This document shows positions 1 to 7,179 of a DNA stretch of 64,000 nucleotides, piece by piece. A program made the translations under genes and the position numbers. The notes beneath the pieces are model-generated. The model made no database searches, was not told where the DNA came from, and saw only the letters and a list, made by a program, of their open reading frames with translations. The DNA comes from Oceanobacillus bengalensis (lineage in GTDB: Bacteria > Bacillota > Bacilli > Bacillales > Amphibacillaceae): positions 1 to 64,000 of the forward strand of contig NZ_RBZO01000001.1 of NCBI RefSeq assembly GCF_003628445.1. The letters are read 5' to 3'. Positions within the stretch are counted from its first letter, which is position 1, and every line of letters starts with the position of its first letter.

Positions 1-145
1 CGCCATTTGAGAAGGAAAACTCAATGTTGCCCAATTTGATCGTACAAGTAGGATGTAACGAAGTTACTGCTGGATTAGATCCAGTAGTGTTTTCATTTTT
101 TGGATGGAGTGTAACGGGGACGATAGTAAGTTCTTGGCTTGGCAT
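1..145 (-). CDS. partial ORF, possibly an IS66-type accessory protein
   Basis: An open frame runs from an ATG at 145 leftwards off the window edge (48 codons visible). The sequence AAGGAGGTG ends about 9 nt before the ATG, so initiation looks real. The visible part has VPVTL followed by a KLGNIEFSFSNG stretch. This loosely resembles the C-terminal part of IS66-family accessory ORFs (VPV... then IKIG...), but the match is from memory and weak. The plus strand is also open over the same bases, so coding on this strand rests on the ribosome site. The function is unknown. Confidence 0.4.
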   Translation of the reverse strand, partial: MPSQELTIVPVTLHPKNENTTGSNPAVTSLHPTCTIKLGNIEFSFSNG

Positions 146-507
146 AAAAAAAGCACCTCCTTGAATTGATATGTCTATCTTAACAGGAGGTGTTGGTATT
201 TTTATATGCGTTGTTTGAATACGGGTTTACTGAAAATCAGTACGATGACTCCCAATACTTGTGATGAATTGATGTAGGTAGACTTTAGAAAAAATAGACA
301 GATGAAACGAAACGTAAGGCTGGTACTCTTCGTATGATGAGAGTGAGGTATGTTTTAGGCTACGGCTTTACATACCGTTCAAACAATATGCAAAATGAAA
401 AGGTCTATTCCAATTTTTACCCCATTATTAGATTGTGTCTAACAATGGGGGCAGTTTAATTTTTCTCTGCTATTTTACATTTTCTAAACGTTATGCATTG
501 TCCAAGC
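146..507. other. non-coding gap
   Basis: No convincing gene is seen in these 360 bases. The ribosome site of the left-edge ORF forms an inverted repeat with a second AGGAGGTG near 186-193 (CACCTCCT/AGGAGGTG). A hairpin at 420-450 is listed separately. Confidence 0.5.
420..450. terminator. hairpin downstream of the hybrid kinase
   Basis: CCCCATTATTAGA pairs with TCTAACAATGGGG (12 of 13 positions) around a 5-nt loop. It lies about 60 bp past the stop of the minus-strand kinase. The T-rich side (TTTAATTTTT) is on the plus strand, so the direction is uncertain. Confidence 0.5.
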
Positions 508-3500
508 TTACTTCGGGATATAAAAGCTAATGGTCGTACCCTTGTTTGGTGAACTTTCAATGATTAATCCTTTTCCATAAAATTGTTTTAGACGACGTTC
601 AACGTTTCTCAGTCCCACACTCGTACGTTTTGAGGAATGCTCTTCCGTAAATAACTGCTTCATTTCTTCTTCGGTCATTCCTTTCCCATTATCGATAATG
701 GAAAACTTGATTTGATCTGCTTGTTCTTTCAATCGAATAATAATTTTTCCACCATTTGCATATTGCAAAACGCCATGTTTTACTGCATTTTCGACGAGTG
801 GTTGAATGGATAAAGGCGGAATTAATATTTCCATATTATCATCTGTATCCCATTCAATTGATAATCGATCTCCAAACCTCGTTTTCTCTATATATAGATA
901 GGAACGAACCAAAGAAAGTTCGTACGCTAGGGGAACAACTGGATCAGCATTATGAAAATCAAAACTTAGTCGTAAATAATGACTGAACTCCTCAAGAAGT
1001 TCGTGCATTTTAGTGATATTGATTTGACCAAGTGCAGCAATTGAATTTAATGTATTAAAAATAAAATGTGGTTGAATTTGTGATTGTAGCCATGCACCTT
1101 CCATACGGATACGTTCTTCTATGGTTACTTTAAGATTCGTTAAGGCATGTACTCTTGCTTTTAATTCCCATGAATCAATTGGTTTTGTAACATAGTCATT
1201 CGCCCCCGACTTAAAGCCAGCTAACACATCCTCCGTTCTTGTTCTTGCAGTCAATAGCAACACAGGTAGCTCTGAAGCGGAAAAACGTTTTCGTATCATA
1301 CGTGTTAAGTCATAGCCAGAAACTTGTGGCATCATGACATCTGAAATAACAAGATCATAAGGTTCTCGTTCAATTCTCTCGATTGCTTGGGCCGCACTTG
1401 TCACACTGATTATTTGATAGTCTTCCCTTTCTAAGATTGTGCGAAGTATATCTAGATTAATAGGGTCGTCATCTACTATTAATATTTTTAGTTTTGTTTT
1501 TACAGAGTGCTCCTCGTTAGGAGTGATGAAATCAACTGTTGCTGCTAAATTTTCGTTGATTTCTTCCATCACGAAAGGCATATTTGTTTCTTCTATGTCA
1601 TCCGCACCTTTATATATTGGCAGGGTAAAAGTAAAAACAGAACCTTCTCCTTTCGTAGACTGAACACGTAATGTTCCATTTTGCAATTCAACTAACTGCT
1701 TACAAATATTTAAGCCTAATCCAAATCCACCACTCGCTCGTTCTGCATTAATTGCTGCTTGTTCATAAGGATCAAATATTTTATTTAATTCACTTTCTTG
1801 AATCCCGATTCCAGTATCTTCAATGTGAATATGTGCCATTTCTTTAGCTATTGTTGCACGAACCGTAATGGTTCCTTTATCAGTAAATTTTATAGCATTA
1901 TGAATTAGATTAAAGAGTATTTGAATCAATCGATTTTCATCTGCCAAGACTGCAGGAAATGTATCTGGAATATGTATTTGTAATTGGACTGGTTTACCCT
2001 CTGTCATTAATTTGGTCATATCGATTACACCTGCAACTACAGACTGTATATGCGTTCTCTTTAGATGCAGTTGAAGTGTCTTTTCCTTTAATCTCGTGAC
2101 ATCAAGTAAATCATTTAACATAAAGGACATACGTTTACTTATATTAACCAAAGTTGACAGACGTTGTTTTTGTTCGTCCTTTAATGGGTTTGTCTTATCA
2201 TCTAAAAGTGTTTGCGTGATATTTGAAATACCATGCAACGGATTTCTTAACTCATGTGATGTGTTTACTAAAAACTCATCCTTACGCTGGTTTTCTAATT
2301 GCAACTTTTCAGCAAGTTGTTTGGATTCTAATGTGATGCGAAAGAATCGTTTAAACCAAAAGGCTGTAAAGCAAAGTAGTGTAATAATAAGGTCAAACGG
2401 ATAGTGCATCATGTCTATCAATGTATTACTGTTGACAGTAGCCCAAATAATGTTTATTCCGATGCTTAAACAGCCAAGAAGCAGGAAGATGCTTTCGTCT
2501 CTATCTATTTTGGCTTTCCGGAAATTTATAGTCGAAGTTAAAATGGAACCTATAAGTACAATGACGAGTAATATTTTGACCGTTTTTAAAACGTACGTCA
2601 GTGGTGCAACTAACATGAAAAACATGTATAACAAACAATAGATGATAAAGTACCGTAAAGCCTTTTGGTTTACAAGGTTTGGAAATAATTGATTTATGAC
2701 CAGCGGAATAAGTGCACCTACACAGATATATGATAAGTAAGCTACTTTTATTTCCCAATCATATCCGACGGAAACAAAGTTAAATAATATCTTATCGTCA
2801 GAACTGAGGACTGTAATAATGCCACTTATAAATAATAAAGTAAGATAAAGTAGGCTCTTACTTACTGCTGAACGCATAAAATATAAAATAAAGACGTATA
2901 TGCTATGTAGTAATAGAACGATACAAAGTATAAGCTGTAATCCAATTGATAAAAGGTTTTGATAGTGAACGGCTTCCACCGTTCCGAATCGAATAGGTTT
3001 AACGATACCACCATTGTTCCTACTGCTGGAGGCATGAATAAGGATTTCAACTTCATTCTGGTCTGGATTAAATGCAACAGTGTAAGGGACACTGCTTCCT
3101 TTATGTTGTTCTTCAGTTGTTGCAGCTTGCCCAGAACCCCCGACGCGTTCTCCATTTACATATACAGTGGATGCATTATTCAATTTATTTAACCTCAATC
3201 CAAACGTGTGTAAGTCTTCAGCATCAAGGAATATCCGTAATCGATAGGTTCCGAATGTAAAGGATTGATCATCCTCAAATGCTGTGTTCCATTTATGAGG
3301 AGTATCCAATTGAATAGGGGACACGCTGTCATTTGGTTCGTTTGGTGATATGAATTTTGAAGGATAAAATTCCCAATCACCAGATAATTGAAATGTTTGT
3401 TTATTATTAAATTCATGGCCTCGTAAATCAAGTACACCGTCATTTATCGTTGGACTGTCAGCGTAGTCTAATGTGGTTAAAAAAGAAAACCATATTAAAC

Positions 3501-3573
3501 GTATACCGGTTATGACTACAAGGAAAATAACGATAATGAGTGTCCATTTAGATGTTTTTATTCTATTTATCAT
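508..3573 (-). CDS. hybrid sensor histidine kinase/response regulator with a second LytS-type kinase module
   Basis: A 1021-residue membrane protein (start at 3573). The frame stays open to an ATG at 3639, but that ATG has no ribosome site, while 3573 follows GGATGGAGAA. Order (numbering from 3639): one membrane helix near residue 30-55, an extracellular jelly-roll-like region (LSGDWEFYP, 7TMR-DISM type), about seven membrane helices (230-430), a HisKA helix with His462 in SHELRNPLHG, a HATPase domain, a receiver with Asp767 in ISDVMMP, and a His_kinase domain with His858 in QIQPHFIFNTL plus a second ATPase domain. The tandem HK-REC-LytS order is known in some Bacillus hybrid kinases. The signal and output are unknown. 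No partner regulator is adjacent, so output may be through phosphotransfer to a remote protein. Confidence 0.9.
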   Translation of the reverse strand: MINRIKTSKWTLIIVIFLVVITGIRLIWFSFLTTLDYADSPTINDGVLDLRGHEFNNKQTFQLSGDWEFYPSKFISPNEPNDSVSPIQLDTPHKWNTAFEDDQSFTFGTYRLRIFLDAEDLHTFGLRLNKLNNASTVYVNGERVGGSGQAATTEEQHKGSSVPYTVAFNPDQNEVEILIHASSSRNNGGIVKPIRFGTVEAVHYQNLLSIGLQLILCIVLLLHSIYVFILYFMRSAVSKSLLYLTLLFISGIITVLSSDDKILFNFVSVGYDWEIKVAYLSYICVGALIPLVINQLFPNLVNQKALRYFIIYCLLYMFFMLVAPLTYVLKTVKILLVIVLIGSILTSTINFRKAKIDRDESIFLLLGCLSIGINIIWATVNSNTLIDMMHYPFDLIITLLCFTAFWFKRFFRITLESKQLAEKLQLENQRKDEFLVNTSHELRNPLHGISNITQTLLDDKTNPLKDEQKQRLSTLVNISKRMSFMLNDLLDVTRLKEKTLQLHLKRTHIQSVVAGVIDMTKLMTEGKPVQLQIHIPDTFPAVLADENRLIQILFNLIHNAIKFTDKGTITVRATIAKEMAHIHIEDTGIGIQESELNKIFDPYEQAAINAERASGGFGLGLNICKQLVELQNGTLRVQSTKGEGSVFTFTLPIYKGADDIEETNMPFVMEEINENLAATVDFITPNEEHSVKTKLKILIVDDDPINLDILRTILEREDYQIISVTSAAQAIERIEREPYDLVISDVMMPQVSGYDLTRMIRKRFSASELPVLLLTARTRTEDVLAGFKSGANDYVTKPIDSWELKARVHALTNLKVTIEERIRMEGAWLQSQIQPHFIFNTLNSIAALGQINITKMHELLEEFSHYLRLSFDFHNADPVVPLAYELSLVRSYLYIEKTRFGDRLSIEWDTDDNMEILIPPLSIQPLVENAVKHGVLQYANGGKIIIRLKEQADQIKFSIIDNGKGMTEEEMKQLFTEEHSSKRTSVGLRNVERRLKQFYGKGLIIESSPNKGTTISFYIPK

Positions 3574-3659
3574 TGATTTATATTTTCTCCATCCTATGTC
3601 TATTAATCTAATAATAGGCGAAGGGGGGAGAATTGTCATCTGGAAATTATCTAAGGATA

Positions 3660-3740
3660 GTGGAGAAGGTTCCGTTCTTTTAAAGTGGAGGAAGTTGCTC
3701 GTCCCATGGTTTTTAGAAGAAGCAGAAAAACCGTCTCCAC
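3660..3740. repeat. degenerate copy of the GGGACGGTTCT hairpin element
   Basis: Arms GTGGAGAAGGTT (3660-3671) and AACCGTCTCCAC (3729-3740) pair at 11 of 12 positions, and the interior keeps GAAG/AAGC traces of the family described at 13478, 58295 and 60095. It sits just upstream of the kinase gene. Confidence 0.5.
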
Positions 3741-3794
3741 ACCTTGACTAATATTCATAATTATGTCAAAAAATAATGATTAAATATGTGAATT

Positions 3795-3850
3795 AGTGAC
3801 GGGCATCACATTCTATTTTTTTGTACATGCTATGATTACTATTGTATTAG
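3795..3850 (+). promoter_or_regulatory. Fnr/Crp-type site and extended -10 promoter
   Basis: AGTGA-CGGGCA-TCACA at 3795-3810 matches the TGTGA-N6-TCACA consensus at 9 of 10 positions. TGCTATGAT at 3828-3836 is an extended -10. A start near 3843 puts the operator centre at about -41, the usual distance for class II Fnr activation in Bacillus. This predicts activation of the DoxX gene when oxygen is low. Confidence 0.55.
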
Positions 3851-3913
3851 TAATGTTTTTGTTACCTATTGTGAAATTGTGAACAAAATACTCGCAAACA
3901 GGAGTGAGATAGC

Positions 3914-4420
3914 ATGATCATGAATTGTATTCGAAGCAATAGAATAGTAGCTTGGTTGTTAGGGATATTAAGAATATATATTGGTTACAAGTGGGTAACT
4001 GCAGGATTTGGAAAGATAACGAGTGGTGGTTTTGATGCGGGTGGTTTCATCCAAATGGCTGCTGAGAATCCCGCAGTTCCAGGTTGGTGGTCTGCATTTC
4101 TAGAGACGGTGGCTGTTCCGAATCAAGGATTATTTTCTTTCATGGTGATGTGGGGAGAGTTCTTGGTTGGTATCGCATTAATAGTAGGTATATTTACTAA
4201 TTTTGCAGCACTAATGGGCGTTACAATGAATTTGTCATTCCTATTTAGTGGAGCAGGAATGTTAGATGCACAAATGGCAGTGATGACTGTATTTGTTGTT
4301 ATAGCTGGTAGTAATGCAGGAAGATATGGGTTAGATAGATGGGTTCTTCCTTTCTTAAGAAATACAGTGCTAAGTAAAATGTACAAAAAGCATGAAAAAG
4401 ATGGTATGGTTGCAGTTTAA
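3914..4420 (+). CDS. DoxX family membrane protein
   Basis: A 168-residue protein with four predicted membrane helices and the DoxX-type N-terminus LRIYIGYKWVTAGFGKI, followed by GGFIQ and GEFLVGIALIVGIF. Family members are small inner-membrane proteins linked to quinone or oxidative-stress redox partners; a specific activity cannot be assigned. The ATG at 3914 follows GGAG with 9-nt spacing. It is a single gene with its own Fnr-like promoter and a strong terminator at 4467. Length is normal for the family. Confidence 0.85.
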   Translation: MIMNCIRSNRIVAWLLGILRIYIGYKWVTAGFGKITSGGFDAGGFIQMAAENPAVPGWWSAFLETVAVPNQGLFSFMVMWGEFLVGIALIVGIFTNFAALMGVTMNLSFLFSGAGMLDAQMAVMTVFVVIAGSNAGRYGLDRWVLPFLRNTVLSKMYKKHEKDGMVAV

Positions 4421-4466
4421 CGGTTAACAGTGCAATTCAGTTCTTGGGGGAATGTAAACTTGCATG

Positions 4467-4511
4467 CTAATAAGAGGTACTAGTCACAATGTGATTAGTG
4501 CCTCTTATTAG
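4467..4511 (+). terminator. terminator after the DoxX gene
   Basis: CTAATAAGAGG...CCTCTTATTAG forms a stem of about 20 pairs with two wobble or mismatch positions. The following bases are only moderately T-rich. Confidence 0.7.
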
Positions 4512-4606
4512 TTAATCTATCAATGTTTACATAGTAATTCGTATTATGAAATAGGCACTTATGTTTTGCAACGTAAAAATGTCCTTCTCAAGTTGATTAC
4601 TTATCT

Positions 4607-4774
4607 TTACATATCTTCATTATCTTTATCATCATTCTTATTATTACTTAGAACCAGAGCAATATTATTATTGTTTATCAATGGGTCTACATCTGGTTCA
4701 TCATGATTCTCCCTGTAAAAAGCTTTATTTAACTTAATATTTGCTTCTTCTGTTTTACTTTGTTTTTTCTTCAT
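4607..4774 (-). CDS. small hydrophilic protein, 55 aa, unknown
   Basis: A 55-residue frame from an ATG at 4774, preceded by TAAGGAGGGA at good spacing. The product is highly charged: a Lys-rich start (MKKKQSK), FYRENHDEPDVDPL in the middle, then an Asn/Asp-rich tail (NNNN, NNKNDDKDNED). It has no membrane helix or cysteine. The strong ribosome site and unbiased charge pattern support a real gene. No family was recognised. Confidence 0.6.
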   Translation of the reverse strand: MKKKQSKTEEANIKLNKAFYRENHDEPDVDPLINNNNIALVLSNNKNDDKDNEDM

Positions 4775-4879
4775 GTTATATCCCTCCTTAGCTTACTTTT
4801 TCCAAGAATATGTAAGCTATTCGCGAATAATGAATTGTCGGGATAGAGGTTTAGTGTCACAGTTCTGTTTTTTAGTGAA

Positions 4880-5422
4880 CTACATTTTCTTTCTCTGCAC
4901 CGACCAGTCTGTCATTCCGATTTTTCCCAAATCTTCAGCAGCTTCGAGTGGACTCATTTGAAAATTATTCCTTACCCAAAATGTTAAATATCCAATCGTA
5001 CCAAAACTAGCAAAAATGGCATAGCTTTGATCTTCATATACTTGGGTTAATTCTTCAGCTAATGCATTTGAAAGTTTTTGCGTATATTCAGGTTTATCAA
5101 ATTCATGCTGGTAGAAATTACGGTATTTAAAAATATGCTGACATATTTTATATGTAATTGTGTTTATCGATAATGAAGGATCTATCTTTTCACCTCGATC
5201 TATTGTATAAAATGATAAAAATTCGGTTGTTATATGTTCGCGAATATGCACCATGAGTTCATATTTATCTTTGTAGTGTATGTAAAAGGTAGAACGGCTT
5301 ATACCTGCTTTTTTCACAATTTCTTTCACGGTGATCATTTCGAACGTTTTCGATGCTAGAAGTTCTAGGAATGCTTGAATGATATACTCTCTCGCTGAAC
5401 TAATTTCATCTAGAATATACAT
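4880..5422 (-). CDS. TetR/AcrR family regulator
   Basis: A 180-residue regulator. The ATG at 5422 follows CCAGGAGGGG; the frame extends upstream but without a ribosome site. The N-terminal helix-turn-helix is clear (AFLELLASKTFEMITVKEI then AGISRSTFYIHYKDK). The rest is a ligand-binding helical domain typical of TetR_C. It is divergent from the SDR gene at 5530 with 107 bp between, so it probably controls that SDR and itself. The ligand is unknown. Confidence 0.88.
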   Translation of the reverse strand: MYILDEISSAREYIIQAFLELLASKTFEMITVKEIVKKAGISRSTFYIHYKDKYELMVHIREHITTEFLSFYTIDRGEKIDPSLSINTITYKICQHIFKYRNFYQHEFDKPEYTQKLSNALAEELTQVYEDQSYAIFASFGTIGYLTFWVRNNFQMSPLEAAEDLGKIGMTDWSVQRKKM

Positions 5423-5458
5423 AGTAGCCCCTCCTGGAAATGGACATTTTAAGGTAGA

Positions 5459-5487
5459 TTGTCGTTTGTAGTTAATAGAATTATACC
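5459..5487 (+). promoter_or_regulatory. sigma-A promoter for the SDR
   Basis: TTGTCG, a 17-bp spacer, then TATACC, about 40 bp upstream of the SDR start and inside the divergent spacer with the TetR gene. Confidence 0.45.
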
Positions 5488-5529
5488 ATACGATTAAAGT
5501 GTAACTTAATAAATATAGGGGGTATAACG

Positions 5530-6357
5530 ATGACAAATGTTTATGTAATTACTGGTGGTTCTGGCGGAATGGGGAAGGCGATTGCAGAAGCGGTTGGTAA
5601 TAAAGGAACACTTCTTTTAGCGGATGTTAATGAAGAGCGTTTAGCGCAAACAAAAGAAGAACTAGAAGGAAAAGGAATTACTGATGTACACTATCAAACG
5701 GTAGATATTACAGATAGAGTAAATGTAAGGGCTTTAGCTGAAAAAGCTGCTTCATTAGGATCGTTAAAATCGGTTATTCATACTGCAGGATTATCTCCTA
5801 CGATGGCAACTTCTAAGCGAATTACGGAAGTGAATTTAGTAGGAACAGGCATCGTGCTAGACGAATTTATTAAATTGGCAGAACCAGGTACAGTAGCAGT
5901 ATGCATTTCTTCGATGAGTGGGCATTTTGTACCGAAAGAAGGGCCGTATACAGAAGTGTTAAAGACCCCGTTAGCTGAAAACGTTGTGGAAACAATGGAA
6001 CAAATGACAAAAGGTGATTCTGGTGCTGCTTATAGTTTATCGAAATTAGGAGTTATTTTAATTGCAGAAGATCAAGCTTGGGCTTGGGGCCAAAAAGGTG
6101 CTCGAATCGTTTCTTTATCCCCAGGAACAATTAATACACCAATGGGACGAAAGGAATCCTCCGAACAAGCTCAGATGAAAGTTATGTTAGATAATACCCC
6201 ACTTAAGCGGGAAGGGGAAGCAAAGGAAATTGCAACAGCAGTGGACTTTTTAATTAGCGATGCAGCATCATATATTACTGGTACAGACCTTCGAGTGGAT
6301 GGTGGTACGACCGCAAACATGGCAAAACTCCGGGCTGCTCAAGGTAAACAACAATAA
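5530..6357 (+). CDS. short-chain dehydrogenase/reductase
   Basis: A 275-residue NAD(P)-dependent SDR. It has TGGSGGMG at 8-15 for the cofactor, Ser128 in ISSMSGH and Tyr168-x3-Lys172 as catalytic residues, and the late motif DLRVDGGTTAN. The loop after the active-site serine (FVPKEGPYTEVLKTPL) is long, as in 3-alpha-hydroxysteroid dehydrogenase/carbonyl-reductase-like SDRs. The start follows ATAGGGGGTATAACG. The gene is divergent from a TetR gene and lies near a ketosteroid-dehydrogenase-like flavoprotein. A role in oxidation of an alicyclic alcohol is inference. Confidence 0.88.
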   Translation: MTNVYVITGGSGGMGKAIAEAVGNKGTLLLADVNEERLAQTKEELEGKGITDVHYQTVDITDRVNVRALAEKAASLGSLKSVIHTAGLSPTMATSKRITEVNLVGTGIVLDEFIKLAEPGTVAVCISSMSGHFVPKEGPYTEVLKTPLAENVVETMEQMTKGDSGAAYSLSKLGVILIAEDQAWAWGQKGARIVSLSPGTINTPMGRKESSEQAQMKVMLDNTPLKREGEAKEIATAVDFLISDAASYITGTDLRVDGGTTANMAKLRAAQGKQQ

Positions 6358-6367
6358 ATTGAAATAG

Positions 6368-6398
6368 ACATCTCGCCTTTGTAACTTAGGCGAGATGT
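6368..6398. terminator. bidirectional hairpin between convergent genes
   Basis: ACATCTCGCCT and AGGCGAGATGT pair perfectly over 11 bp around a 9-nt loop. It lies between the SDR and the convergent TetR gene; neither side has a long T run. Confidence 0.65.
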
Positions 6399-6409
6399 TA
6401 AACTGTAAC

Positions 6410-6970
6410 CTAAAAAACTCTATACCTTTTCAATACACTCATTAAAATATGATTCATTTCATCAATTGACTTTTCAAAACCTCCATAGTACCACTCCATA
6501 ATAATGCCTAATATTGCATTTGCTTGATAGGATACTTCAAAATCGTTTATTTCGTCTATAAAATCCATTGTTTCCATCGAATTTCTTACAAGTACTTTAA
6601 TACGTTTATAAAACATTTCATAATAAGCAAAGCTTGAATTTCTACTAAATATAATGTGATAAAATTCCTTGTTATTATAAACATGTTCAAAGAGATAAAT
6701 CATTCTAGGATCTAATCTTCCGTTTGTCGTCAGTCGATAATCTGTCGTTCTTCTCATCGATTGTTCTAATTCATTTAGGAGGCTTTCGATAATTTCTTCA
6801 ACGTATTTTGTGACGTTTTGATAATGGAGATAGAATGTTCTCCTAGTAATACCTGATGACCTACAAAGCTCAGAAACGGTGATTTTGTCCAATGTTTTTT
6901 CCTGGAGTAACTGAATGAAAGCTGTTTGTAAGGTCCTTTTTGTTTTTACTACTCGTAAATCCTGATTCAT
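6410..6970 (-). CDS. TetR/AcrR family regulator
   Basis: A 186-residue protein with an N-terminal helix-turn-helix (AFIQLLQEKTLDKITVSEL, GITRRTFYLHYQN), and a C-terminal region with WYYGGFEKSIDEM typical of the TetR_C_8-like domain. It is divergent from the flavoprotein gene at 7180 across a 209-bp spacer that holds two inverted repeats. Control of that gene is inferred from this arrangement. Confidence 0.88.
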   Translation of the reverse strand: MNQDLRVVKTKRTLQTAFIQLLQEKTLDKITVSELCRSSGITRRTFYLHYQNVTKYVEEIIESLLNELEQSMRRTTDYRLTTNGRLDPRMIYLFEHVYNNKEFYHIIFSRNSSFAYYEMFYKRIKVLVRNSMETMDFIDEINDFEVSYQANAILGIIMEWYYGGFEKSIDEMNHILMSVLKRYRVF

Positions 6971-7033
6971 TTATCATCAACCTCCGACTTATAATAAATT
7001 ATTTTAGTAAATATTACATATTTCTTGGCAAGT

Positions 7034-7053
7034 TATTATACATATGTATAATA
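7034..7053. promoter_or_regulatory. 20-bp perfect palindrome, candidate TetR operator
   Basis: The half-site TATTATACAT is followed directly by its reverse complement. It lies in the divergent spacer between the TetR gene ending its 5' side at 6970 and the flavoprotein gene at 7180. Confidence 0.5.
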
Positions 7054-7063
7054 TAACCAAACT

Positions 7064-7149
7064 ATTTATCCGAATCTCAGGTATGTCAATCTACCAATAG
7101 CTGCTAAAAATATCCTACTATCAATCCTATTATGAATCTACGGATAAAT
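7064..7149. repeat. spaced 9-bp inverted repeat in the divergent spacer
   Basis: ATTTATCCG (7064-7072) and CGGATAAAT (7141-7149) are perfect inverted copies 68 bp apart; the second lies about 30 bp before the flavoprotein start. They could be two half-operators or chance. Confidence 0.35.
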
Positions 7150-7179
7150 AAGTATTAATTTTAAAATAGGAGGGATATG

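Noticed and set aside
1-160. Plus-strand open frame across the left edge
   Set aside because: It is open to about 163 but has no visible start; the minus-strand frame has an ATG and a strong ribosome site, so that strand was preferred.
3864-3888. Rex-like TTGTGAA words upstream of the DoxX gene
   Set aside because: They form a direct, not inverted, repeat and lie downstream of the predicted start point; not a proper Rex site.
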